DNA from: Termitomyces sp. T153 | Taxonomy: Eukaryota > Basidiomycota > Agaricomycetes > Agaricales > Lyophyllaceae | NCBI GenBank assembly: GCA_018296165.2 | Contig: JACKQL020000050.1 | Location: 310,001 to 374,000, forward strand | Direction of reading: 5' to 3' | DNA: 64,000 nt | Shown: positions 20,800-30,816 of the stretch, piece after piece | Layout: each line of letters begins with the position of its first letter | How positions within the stretch are numbered: the stretch's first letter is position 1 | Notes under the pieces: model-generated | The model's input: the letters and a program-made list of their open reading frames with translations, nothing else | The model's database searches: none | Told to the model about the DNA's origin: nothing | Program-made: the position numbers and the translations under genes

Positions 20800-21548
20800 A
20801 TGCAGAATCCTTATGGGGTTTTTTTCCATGTAGAGTTTGTATGCATTGCTGCACCACCAACCAAGGAGCTAAATCTTGTAGTTGGAGTATCCAGCAGCAG
20901 CAGAGGTGGCACTGCATCTGAAGCTGTGGCCTGCATAGGGTGCTGGGTCAATCCTCATGAGCATGAGTGCTTTATGGATCTCTTGGACAAAGTGAGTGTA
21001 TGACAAAGCTCTTCTGTTCAACTGCTTAAACAGGGGCATGCTGCCTTTGTGCAGGAGCTTAGAGAACAGGGCCTTGAGTGCTGTGATAGAGCAAGTGGGA
21101 TATCTGGGTGCTGCTGCTGCTGTGATTGTGACTACCTTTCTAAATGGGTTGGTTTTGGAAGTGGGGAGGGTGAGCTGGACATGTGTGGCAGACTCAAAAT
21201 CAGGAAGGAATTGAACTGTGCTATGGGAGAGATTAAGGTTTGCATTGAACTTCCTGCCCTTCCTGATGGTGAATTCCATAAGGCAACATGCTGCATAAAT
21301 GGTTGTGTATCCTAGTACAATGCATAGGCAAAGCTGGGTGAGGAGGGCAGTGAGAACTGGGAGGGTGATGGGGTGTACTGGCTGGTAGTTACATTTGCCA
21401 TGGAAATATTTGATGCTCCTGAGCAATCATTGTACCAAGGGGGACTCAAGCATGATGAAAGGCAAGTCTGCATTGGTGTGGAGGGAGTGTACCAAGGCCA
21501 GGTATGCTTTGATGGTCTTGGGTTGAATCTAGAGGCTGAGGCTTGCAA
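20800..21548 (-). pseudogene. Tyrosine recombinase of the YR retroelement
   Basis: The main open stretch is 21426-20869 (185 codons): LRSIKYFHGK, LPVLTALLTQL, FESATHVQLTLPTSK, YTHFVQEIHKALMLM and the catalytic H-x-x-R motif GHSFR. An in-frame stop at 20871-20869 (after YSNYKI, consistent with CAG to TAG) separates this from LLGWWCSNAYKLYM, which keeps the nucleophilic Tyr region but has Trp where an Arg is usual. The N-terminal part is in a shifted frame (21548 to about 21400). This enzyme would circularise and integrate the element; the copy is inactive. Confidence 0.8.
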
Positions 21549-22145
21549 TCCAAGACAGAACTGCTGGTTGCAATATGGGGAGGAGTGAGCTGTCAGGATT
21601 GTAGAGTCTATTAAGTTGAATATATAGAATAAATTGTCTTTGGCCTGTTGAGTACATCTGTCTCATGCTGGAGGCAAGGCCATGCCATAAGTAGAAAGCA
21701 ATGGTCTTGGGGTGATGCCAGTTTTGCTTGTACCACCAAGCCAGAGGTGCTTCAAAATGGGTTTCTATTGGAGCCAGAGTGCAATTGCAAATATGCAAAA
21801 CAAGAAGCAGCTTCAGCAATCAAATTTTTAGTAGAAGAGAGCCATTCAGAGGAAGAAAAAAAAGTCAAGATGGCAGGCCAAGGCTATCATGTGCTTTAGG
21901 TGCTTCATTGTTGGAGGTGAGTGTATTGTTTTGTTGTGTATCACATTGAAAATGGCCTTGTTGTCCATGTGAAAAATGACATGGCAATCCTTGAGTGATG
22001 AGCTCCAGCATAAAATTACATAAACAACAGCTAGCATTTCTTGAGTAATGAGCCCTAGCATAAGATTGCATGAACAATAGCAAGCATTTCTTTTACTTGG
22101 ATGTGAGCCCAGTGGAGGTGCTGAGGGCAGTGTGCCAAGAACCAC
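21530..22145 (-). pseudogene. RNase H region of the YR retroelement
   Basis: Pieces in different frames: LAVVYVILCWSSSLKDC, HVIFHMDNKAIFNVIHNKT and TMKHLKHMIALACHLD fit the RNase H domain of DIRS-type polymerases. 21819-21529 holds a linker towards the recombinase. Frameshifts and stops are present. Confidence 0.65.
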
Positions 22146-22288
22146 TCTGTGCTGCAGTGTCCTTTTATCCCCTTTGTGCTGCTGGCATTGGTGAAAATAT
22201 TAATCTGCAGCCGGGAGGGCAAGATGAGGCACATGCCATTCCATTCTGGAATGATTGTGCTCCACCAAGTTATGTAATTGTGAGCAGC

Positions 22289-23224
22289 TCAGGTAATGTG
22301 GTGCACTGCAAAGTGGGTGGATAGAAATGTAGCTGCAAAGTTGTACAGTCTACAAAGGAAAGCCCAAGACAAAGGTATCACCTGAGACATGAAGTGCAGG
22401 AAGCCTGTGAGTTCCTTGAGTTCATGACAAGTGTACCATTTGTGTGAGCTCCATGCCACTGTGAGGTCCTGGAGGTGACTGAGTTTTATGGGTGGCAGGC
22501 AGACCTCCATAGCAATGGAGTCCAGCTCCAATTCAAAGAACTTGATTGTCTTGTCAGGACTGACAATTTTGGAGGGCTGGAATGTGAGGGCCAAGATGAC
22601 TTCTAGGGCCCATGCTAAGGAGCTCTCAACCAGCAACAGGCAAGCATGTGGGTGGAAGATGCCAAGGAAATTGTTGAGGTAGTGGCAGATCCTTGCAGGG
22701 ATGTTGCACTGGAGGATCCAGTGCAATGCCTTAGCAAAGAGATTGAACATGTATAGTGCTGAGCAAGTGCCAAATGCAAGCATGAGGTTATAGTAGTACT
22801 CACCCATCCATTTGAAACCTAGCAATGGCCAATTGTGCTGGCAAACTGGGATCCGGCAAAATGCAGCCTCAAGATTGAGCTTTAAATTCTAGGAGCCTGG
22901 CCCAGATGCTACAAAATTAGTTATTGCACAATCAATCATGTCATATATAATTGAGGCCTTGGAGTCTGAGATCCCATCATTCATGGAGCTCCCCTCTGGC
23001 CAAGAGAGATGGTGGATGCAGCATACCTTGTTGGAATATTTGTAGGTGACTGCCCTGACAAGCAAAACATGAAAGCCAGGAAGTAGGGACAACATGAATG
23101 GCCCATGTACTTGCCCTTTTTTGACTTGTGAGGCAAAGTTGTTAGACAGAGTTTTGATTGTGGAATGGTCTGATAATGCAGACTTAAGGTTGATGCAGTT
23201 GTAGCTTACTGAGCAATTCCCCAA
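22289..23224 (-). pseudogene. Reverse transcriptase of the YR retroelement
   Basis: 23224-22889 gives the N-terminal part and 22825-22289 the palm and thumb: YNLMLAFGTCSALYMFN, then HYLNNFLGIFHP where active relatives have Asp-Asp, and LELDSIAMEVCLPPIKL. Replacement of the catalytic pair by Asn-Asn (G-to-A changes) plus a frame break between the two parts make it dead. Confidence 0.75.
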
Positions 23225-23249
23225 GAAGCCAATATTGATGCCAACATGT

Positions 23250-24403
23250 ATTATTCAAGATAATGTATGTATGAGGGTAGGGTCTGGATAGTCACATAAG
23301 TAATGAATCCAAGCCTTCTTATTGAGTGACAAAGAGACATGTGAGAGGTTGGAGGAGTGTGGCAATGGCACATTTGTACAAGGGGCTGTGTTGGGGTGAG
23401 GAGGGGGGTGAGAGAGGGACAGATCAAAAGGAGCCAGAGCAAGGAAACCAGTTGACAAGGATAAAGTGCCCAAAGGCAGGCCCAGGTGAGATGCATGAGG
23501 CAATGGCTCATCCAGCCTCCAACCTGATCCTTGTGCTGGTGTTTACTATGATCTGCCTTGCCACATGTGGTGCATATGTGGGGTCCAGCCCCAAGGGCAA
23601 AAGGTGCTGGGGCATCATTCCTTGTTGAATTTCCTGCAGCTATTATTGGGGCCTTATGGTGTGTGTAAATATGCTTGGAGAGAAGGTTATTGTCCCTCTT
23701 CCTCCACTGAGAGAAATCACCTGCCACCATCTCTGCTTGCCTGCAATTGAAGAACACTGTGTGGTAGTTGTATACCACTGACTACTTGTACTCTGCAACC
23801 AGTTTCACAAGGTGTGCTGTGTCCAGAAAAAAATGTTGGTAGTAGCCATATTGTTGACATGAAATGCCAGGATGTCAAAGTATGCTTGCAGAGGAATGAT
23901 GATGAAGGTGTCTTGTACTCCTTAGCTGAGCAGTTGCTTACCTCAAACTGGTTTGTTGTGCCATTGAACATATATGCTGTTTCCTTATCTTGGTTTGTGG
24001 GGTGAAGTTTGTAGAGGTCCATGGCCTTAAATTTGTGTGAGATGATAGCTGCAATGACTGCTATGTCAACATTGAGGAATTGGGTGCAAAGGGATAGGGA
24101 TGCAGCAAAAGACACACTGTTGATTCCTGGGTTCAGGATCAGGGGCACAAAAGTGCCCCCTGCTACTGGGGTTACTAGTACAGGTGCTGGGGTAGTGGTA
24201 GGAGGGTTGGCTGTCATGGCTGGAGTGTTGAGCCTAGCCAGGATGTTCTGCATCACTGTGCAAAGTTCCATGTAGGAATCACAAAGTGTGCTGATTTTCT
24301 TAGTGATTGGTGTGTTGGCAGAAGTCATGATAGTTTCTGTAGGGCTTGGTGAAGACCTAGTGAATGCATCTGGGGCTTGTAGTGACTGTGGAAGCATGTG
24401 CAA
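23250..24403 (-). pseudogene. Gag of the YR retroelement
   Basis: 24403-23717 carries the capsid-like part (MDLYKLHPTNQDKETAYMF, NGTTNQFEVSNCSAKEY). 23778-23251 continues in another frame (FNCRQAEMVAGDFSQW, NNLLSKHIYTHHKAPI) and has a short Cys/His cluster (ICTTCGKADHSKHQH). This is typical of gag in fungal DIRS-type elements. Confidence 0.7.
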
Positions 24404-24437
24404 TCAAGTGTGTGTGTGCAGATTGAGATCAGATAAC

Positions 24438-24722
24438 AATGTATGATATAATGAGTATCTGACAGGTAGCACTGTGAGTGCAATGTGAGATGGCTTGTAA
24501 GTACAATGTAAAAAAGGCTTACCTGCAACCACAGTGTGAGACAACAAAGTTCTCATCTCTGCACCTGCAGATATATAATGTGAAGAAAACAATGAGAGAT
24601 ATGTGGACAAAGGAAACTGTAGCCAGTGGCCTAGGGTTGAGTATGCTAAATGTGATGAGTGAAAAGGGGTGATCTCATCTTTGGCCCAAATTAACCTTGG
24701 ACAACCCCCCATCAACACTTGC
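24438..24722 (-). repeat. Split direct repeat A1 (5' end)
   Basis: 5' terminal copy of A. Identical layout to A2 but with A/T and G/A changes throughout. Its right-hand limit at CATCAACACTTGC is the 5' end of the element. Confidence 0.85.
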
Positions 24723-25034
24723 ACAAATTAGCATCATGGTCTGTGAAGGGCCCAGGGTAGAATGCCAAGCTGAGTTTAAACATTTGTCACACTAATTTGT
24801 CCCTCTGTTGTTCAAAGCTTGCTTTCCCCCTCTTGTATGCATTATAGATGTTTAGATTAAGCCAGATCAATAGATATTAGCACTTACATGACAACTTTGA
24901 GAAAACTAGACCTATAATGTGCTGACAATACACAAATGAAAGTAGATGAAATAGTAAAATTTGGCCATTCTCACAAGTTTGACTTTTGCTACTTTTTTTG
25001 GTTTCACATACATAGGATCTGAGTTAAGGGATCT
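24723..25034. other. AT-rich spacer between elements
   Basis: No coding region or repeat recognised. Confidence 0.4.
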
Positions 25035-26240
25035 ATGTATAATATGTGTGGCATTGCTGAAGATAATCCACAAAAGAATTGGAGGAGAGTTGCAGACAAG
25101 TATGTGGCCTTTACCTGTGCTGTTTCATATTTAGGTCACATTGTATTGTTTGTCTCAATGCAGAACAAAAACAGTGACATTCAAAGACTCCAGATGAATG
25201 GCAGTGATGTGGTATGGTCCATATTGCAGCATGAACTTGGTCACCCAACACTTCCATTTTTATCTGTACTGCCAATGATCATCCCTAGTAGACATGAGCA
25301 CTTGCTCACTGATCTCAGAGGGAAAATCATCCAACCTGGACTTGTTCATCTGGGTGGCCTGCTGAATTTCTGCTTGAACCAAATTTACCTGAGTGGTTGC
25401 TATATCCAACTGGAGCTGTTCAATGATATCCCTGGCCATAGCCTCTTCTGACTCAATGGGGGGACCTGGTAGGATCAATAGAGGCACTCTATGAGGCAAA
25501 TGGCCCATTTGTAATTGGAACAGCAAGAATCCAGTTGATTTAGTCACTGTATTCATAATGTTGAATTGTATGCCAGGCAGGGCATGCAGCCAGCCATGCT
25601 GATTGTGGTCAATGTGGAAACACCATGCCTGATTAATGTCTTATTTGAATGTTTGCTGACTCCATCAGTCTGAAGGTGATGGGCTGTAGACATTATTACA
25701 TCAATGCTAGTCAGAGACATCAAATACTTCCAGAATATGAAAACAAAGAGCTTGTCATGGTCACAAATAACATCAGAAAATAGGCTATTTTTGTGATACC
25801 AATCCTCAGAAAAGAGATTGGCCAATCCCACTGCAGTCAAGTTTGTATGAGTGAGCACAATCTGGATGCCCAAGTAGAGTCTACTGGTGATGGACAAGAT
25901 ATAGCCAAAACTGTCATCATCTGGCAATAGTCCAATGTAATCCATTGCAACCAAGGTTGCCTCTAGAGTCAGGGACAGGCAGTGGATGGAAAGAACCCAT
26001 TAGCTTTGCTGTAGATGCCTTAAACTTCTGGAAATTGTGACATGCTGGAATGTATACAAATTCCAGGTCACAGTGCATCTTTGGCCAATAGTACAACTGG
26101 TGTAAAGCTTCATAAGCCTTGTGAAACCTAAAGTGGCCCAGAGAGTCATGAACCAAATGGAATATCTTCTTCTGTACAGATCCTGATTGAGGAATCATCA
26201 GTCATGAACTTATGAACCACAACCCATTGTGGCAAAACAG
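25035..26240 (-). pseudogene. Integrase fragment, Tf1/sushi-type gypsy (element 4)
   Basis: Reads minus from about 26240: zinc-binding region (FHLVHDSLGHFRFHKAYE, YYWPKMHCDLE), core (VAMDYIGLLPDDDSFGYIL, VICDHDKLFVFIFWKYL, AHHLQTDGVSKHSNKT) and C-terminal part (NTVTKSTGFLLFQLQMG). The third catalytic residue reads Lys in place of Glu and one zinc-ligand Cys is lost. No RT or LTR is attached on its 5' side. Frame changes near 25950 and 25555. Confidence 0.75.
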
Positions 26241-26679
26241 AATAACATGCCCTGAGCTGCCCAGCTGACCCTGTCATTGTAATGCATCATACTGTGTAAT
26301 TACAGTAAAAATGTAATGCATTATCCTCTGTAACCAAAATTCAGTACTGCATGGAAGTAATGCAACACTGTTACTGTGACATTAATGCATCAGTGATGCA
26401 TTAGGAACAAAAAAAATGCATTATGATAGGATTGAATCAACAGCATTGTGCATGAAAATCTACAGTAAATAGCACTAATGACCATTAAACCAAACAACCA
26501 TAGCAAAAGATGTAAGATGGATTGTATTAGCTTAGGGGAGCAAACTCCCCTTCAATAGATATCCTTGTCTGAAGCCTTAACTAAACTCTAACTACCCTGG
26601 CCATCAAATATTATATCAGCCAATTTTTTGGCTGGCTACAAAATCAACTACTCCTTGTCTTTTATTACCATGTTGGTGC
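26241..26679. other. AT-rich spacer with clustered TAATGCAT-like octamers
   Basis: No gene. Variants of (T)AATGCAT(T/C) occur about five times between 26279 and 26423. The 5' boundary of the next LTR is at 26680. Confidence 0.4.
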
Positions 26680-27728
26680 TGTCATGACCCACTCCCTGGA
26701 CCCCCGACATTGTTCCCAGCCCACTTGCTTCTCCGGAGTCCTTCCCCCAATGCCTTGTCAAAAACCCCAACCATTGAACACCCTCTGTGGCCACCCTGGG
26801 CAACTCTGATGCTTCTCCAGCAAACCCTGATGGCTTCCTGGCTAACTCCAATGACCTTCTCCACAGCTGTCAATGCTTCCCTTGACTCCCCTGAGCTCCT
26901 GGAACCCTTCCCCACTGTTTCTGACCCTGTTGTACATCTCTGGCTCACCACCCTGACTCACCTGACCTTCTTCAGAGCGTCACAACAACACTGGAGCAAC
27001 CCACATCCCCAACTGATCACATCAGAGCATTGCTGCAGCCTGCCTCTCAATTACAACTGACACCCATTGACTCTGCATGGCTCTGTCAAGCCCTGCCACC
27101 ACACCCACTGCCCCCCAGAGCTCTCCAGTAGTCAGTATATAATCCATAGAGTAGCACCTCATACTCTAGTCTTGATATTGCATTAACTGGTTTCTTGTAT
27201 CTTGTGTTTCTATCTGTCTCTGTTTCTAACCTTAGTCTTTTTTCTCAGTCTCATCTTGTCTTGTCTCTGTCTTGTCTCTATTGTCTCTATTTCCTTTGTA
27301 TCCCTAAGTTCTTTTCAACTCCAACATCAGTACAAACTCTGCACATGCGCTATAACTCCCAAACATTTTTATGACAACTCCAGACCTCACTCCTCACTCG
27401 GCCCCAGAACCCATTGAGTCTTAATTGGTGCCCCATCAAACTCTGGCTCCACCTCCATCACTTGCAAAGCCTCTGCTTGCCTCACAATCTATTTGCATGC
27501 CTACAAACTTATTCCTAATGCCCACCCAAGCCCAACACCTAATATACTTGGTCTTAAACCTCCCTGGACCACTCTGGACTTGCTTGGACTGCTCCTATTA
27601 GCTTCTTCTTGCAAGTCACTCCACTCCATGCTAACTCCAGAGTGCTAAGTTATAAGTGCAGGGCATCACAACTGCCTAGTAAGGACTCACCAGTGTAGCT
27701 GAGTTCCTGTAGTCAGTGGAACCTGACA
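26680..27728 (+). repeat. 5' LTR of sushi-type gypsy element 5
   Basis: 1049 bp starting TGTCATGACCC and ending CCTGACA. It is a CpG-depleted relative of the reverse complement of 12076-13229, with many CG sites changed to TG or CA (for example CACGACCCG becomes CATGACCCA at the start). Conserved islands include GTCAGTATATAA and CTAGTCTTGATATTGC. Confidence 0.8.
27136..27179 (+). promoter_or_regulatory. LTR promoter and self-priming transcript start
   Basis: TATATAA at 27136-27142; 32 bp from its first base is AGTCTTGATATT (27168-27179), whose reverse complement is exactly the 12 bases 27730-27741 beside the LTR. The same arrangement and spacing is found in the GC-rich element. Confidence 0.65.
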
Positions 27729-27729
27729 T

Positions 27730-27741
27730 AATATCAAGACT
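27730..27741 (+). promoter_or_regulatory. Self-complementary PBS of element 5
   Basis: AATATCAAGACT, one base after the LTR, pairs 12/12 with the predicted transcript 5' end. It does not start with TGG as tRNA-type PBSs do. The gag ATG follows 20 nt later. Confidence 0.65.
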
Positions 27742-27760
27742 CCCCCTTAACCCATTCTCA

Positions 27761-29780
27761 ATGTCTGTGTATAACCCCATGTACAACCCTGCCAGCTACC
27801 TTACCAACATCTATGGTTGGCTAGTCCCTGAAAACCCATACACCCCATTTTACCCAGGCCCCCCTGCAGATCAGTATGTTCCTCATCACTGAACTCCTGA
27901 CTCCAACCAGGCATTTTATGCCCCCTCCATTAGCCAGAGGATACCTTTGGGCTGGCACCGCCCTCCAGCATTCCCTGCCAATAGCAACAACCCTTGCATG
28001 CACCCTGGAGGATACTCTGCAGTGCCCCCCAACTCTGCCTACCTTCCCTCTGCCCACTACTATGCATATCCAGTCTCTGCTGCAGCCCCAGCCCCTCCAG
28101 AGCACCAAGATAATTATTCTCCTCCTTGTTTGCCATTTTCTGCTCAAGTCCCCCCTTTCCTCAGGCAGCAAAAAATTGAAGCCTACATCCAATAGCATGA
28201 TGAAGTCCTCTGCTTCCTCTGCCTCTCCCCTGTGGAGTTTGCAAGGTGTGCTTGCACCCTCCTCATCAACTTAGGCTACTCTAACACTCCTGCAATGCCA
28301 GAAGTTTGGGCAGATCAGCTCCTTGACTTCCACAAATGCTACCTGCAAGGAAACCTCCCCAAAACTATGCAAGGCACCCTGGGAATTGATGCTAATTTAT
28401 AGAACAAGCTCCACACATTGGTCAAAGAAATCCATACCCATACCAGTCTGAAACCCCACCTATTTGAAGGTCCTCTGGACCCCTCCTGCTCCTTCTATGT
28501 ACAATGCGAGTAACCTATCAGAACAAAAAGCAAAGCCCTGCCTTCCATTCTTTGCCAGCAGAAAGAACTTAATGTGGCCTCCAGCATCTTGAGGAACCTC
28601 AACACTGCAGGGGGATTGTTTGACCAACCTACTGCCCACACCTTGGCCCTCTCCACTTGTCCCCAGGCCAACTCCATCCCCAGTGCCTTCTATACATGGG
28701 ACCAACCCACCACCTCCAATACCTCCAAACCCCATGCACAACAGCTGCCCCCACATGTCAATGACAATACTTATGATGCACTGGCTTGGGAAGGAAAACT
28801 CAACATTCAAAAGCCCAAATCTTTTGATGGCCATGACCCCTGGAAGCGGCACATCTTTCTAACACAGTGTTTAATGATGTTCCAAGCTAAGCCCATTACC
28901 TTCCAGCTTGAGAGCTCACAAGTGGCCTTCACTGCATCATATTTGCAGGGTATTGGCTTTGACCATTATACTGCACTACTCTGGTTTGATCCCAACAACT
29001 CTGTATTCTCCAATTGGCTTGCTTTCACCCAGGAATTCTCTAGTAAGTTTGGCATCTTTAACACTGTAGTGGAAGCAGAGAAAAACCTCTTCAACCTCCA
29101 AATGTGCGATAACAAATGCTTCATAACCTTCATTGTACAATTCAAACAGAAAGCCTACAAAACCAGGTGAAATTACAATGCTCTCTGATTTGCCCTCCAT
29201 CATGCCCTGCCTCAACAGATTAAGGACATCCTTTGTCTCATGCCCAAGCAAACCACATATGACAGATACAAGGCACTTGTTACCCAGGTCAACCAGCATT
29301 ACTGGGAAGACCAGAGTGAGAACACAGCACTGTGGACCTTGTGGAACACCTCCAGCAACACTAATTAGCAGACTGGAGCAACCAACAGCAATTGACCCTC
29401 AATCCCCATCAACCCTGCCAACTCCACACCCCATTTTCCCCCAGGCTGAGGGTCTTCCAGTGCCAATTGACCCCCAGGACAACACCCACCTGCCCAACTC
29501 AACACTGCTGACCTCCACAAGGCCCCAGAACCCCTGGATGTCAACCCTGACAACCTCAAGAACACTCCAGACTCCACCAACAACCAAGAAGCCTTATATG
29601 TGAACAAGATCTGGAACAGACTATAGGTTGACATACTGGAGGAGACTCAGGAGAAATAATGGAAGGAGGGTGCATGCATCCTATGTAGTGAGCAGGGACA
29701 CTTTATCAGTAGCTGTCCTAAATGCCAGGTGATGGGACATGTTGTGTGGACTATCAATGGAGAAGACTGTGACTACCAGT
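27761..29780 (+). pseudogene. Gag of element 5 (in-frame stops)
   Basis: Starts MSVYNPMYNPASY. The N-terminal 150 or so residues are Pro/Tyr/Ala-rich. The capsid domain is at about 28740-29340 (LNIQKPKSFDGHDPWK, FTQEFSSKFGIFN, QPS-free linker to VNQHYWEDQSENTALW). A CCHC knuckle, CILCSEQGHFISSC (about 29671-29712), has all ligands. The same frame holds from 27761 to about 29780, interrupted by single stops, mostly explained by C-to-T or G-to-A changes. Confidence 0.75.
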
Positions 29781-29979
29781 TTATGAAAAACAAGTCAGCA
29801 GTTTAGGTCTGAAAGACACACTAGACTGTGAACATCTTCTCCATCCTGGCCACACTTCTCTGCACAACAGTATTTGCCTTGAACAACTTCCCAGCACACC
29901 TCCCCTCCCACTCCTCCACTACCCTCCTTCTCCACACCACCCTCCCCTTTTCCAACAACTCTGTCCCCACACTAGTCAA

Positions 29980-30730
29980 CAGTGGCACCACAGATAACTT
30001 TGTTAATGAATTTTGCTAGCAGTGCTTACTCTCCAACAGCTTTGCTACCTCCCCACTCCAACCCTCTTCAAGCTCTTTGATGGCAATCCCACCCCTGCCA
30101 GAGATATCACACATTGCCTGGAGATGGCTGTGACCTTTGCCAATGGACAACAACAAGAACTCTGATTACTTGTCACACTACACTCTTCTGCCCCCATCAT
30201 CTTAGGCTTCTCATGGCTCCACTCCACCAATCCCCACATTGACTGGCCCAGCCTCACCCTCCGTCTTGACCAGGACAACCCCACCAACTCCAGACTAGTG
30301 CCCTTTAATGTCTTGCCCCCCTCCAAGAACTCCAAGACCACAATCGACCAACCCTAGACTCCTCCACAGCTCTGCTTGAAGTCTGCATGGTTGTTTGTCA
30401 TCAGTGTCTGACTTGATAGCTCATCCAAGGTCCTCCCAACCCTTGTCGACAGCAGTGCCTCTGGCATCTTTGTCAGCAGCCAACTTGACCTCTGACACAA
30501 TGACCTTGACAAGCCCCTCAAGCTCCAACTCTTCAATGGAAGCCCTGCCATGACAGAAATCACCCAATACCACGATGACACCCTCACCTTTGATAATGAC
30601 CTACAATTTCAGGCCCAGCTTCTTATCACCCAACTCCCCCCATCAACTCCAATTGTGCTCAGACTTCCGTGGCTGCAAGATGTCAACAACATCAACTGGA
30701 ACAACCTCACCATGCAATTTCCCAGCCCCA
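29980..30730 (+). pseudogene. Two tandem retropepsin-like domains of element 5
   Basis: Domain 1: TLVNSGTTDNFV (catalytic Asp now Asn), KLFDGNPTPARDITH, LLVTLHSSAPIILGFSWL and NPHIDWPSLTLRL. Domain 2: TLVDSSASGIFVSSQLDL, LQLFNGSPAMTEITQY, LLITQLPPSTPIVLRLPWL and NNINWNNLTMQF. Each has the same series of blocks in the same order, separated by about 60 residues. One frame change (about 30020-30060) and several stops break the region. Confidence 0.65.
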
Positions 30731-30754
30731 AAGCAAGTCTAGTGGCTGCCATCC

Positions 30755-30816
30755 CCCTCCACCTCCAGTCTGTCTTGGGCCTTGACCCTCCACCTCCAGT
30801 CTGTCTTGGGCCTTGA
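30755..30816. repeat. 31-bp perfect tandem duplication
   Basis: Unit beginning CCCTCCACCTCCAGTCTG, at 30755-30785 and 30786-30816. It shifts the frame between protease and RT, so it is post-insertion damage. Confidence 0.9.

Larger units (their letters stand above)
19980..24722 (-). mobile_element. Tyrosine-recombinase retrotransposon (Ngaro/PAT-like, decayed)
   Basis: On the minus strand the order is A1 repeat, gag, RT, RNase H, tyrosine recombinase, B1, A2, B2. This split direct-repeat layout, together with a tyrosine recombinase in place of a DDE integrase, defines the Ngaro/PAT branch of DIRS-type elements. No methyltransferase-like domain is visible, which favours Ngaro. All ORFs carry stops or frameshifts and CpG is rare. 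Length is about 4.74 kb. Confidence 0.85.

Noticed and set aside
21846..22145. Additional membrane-protein gene suggested by hydrophobic frames
   Set aside because: The frames are RNase H remnants of the YR element.
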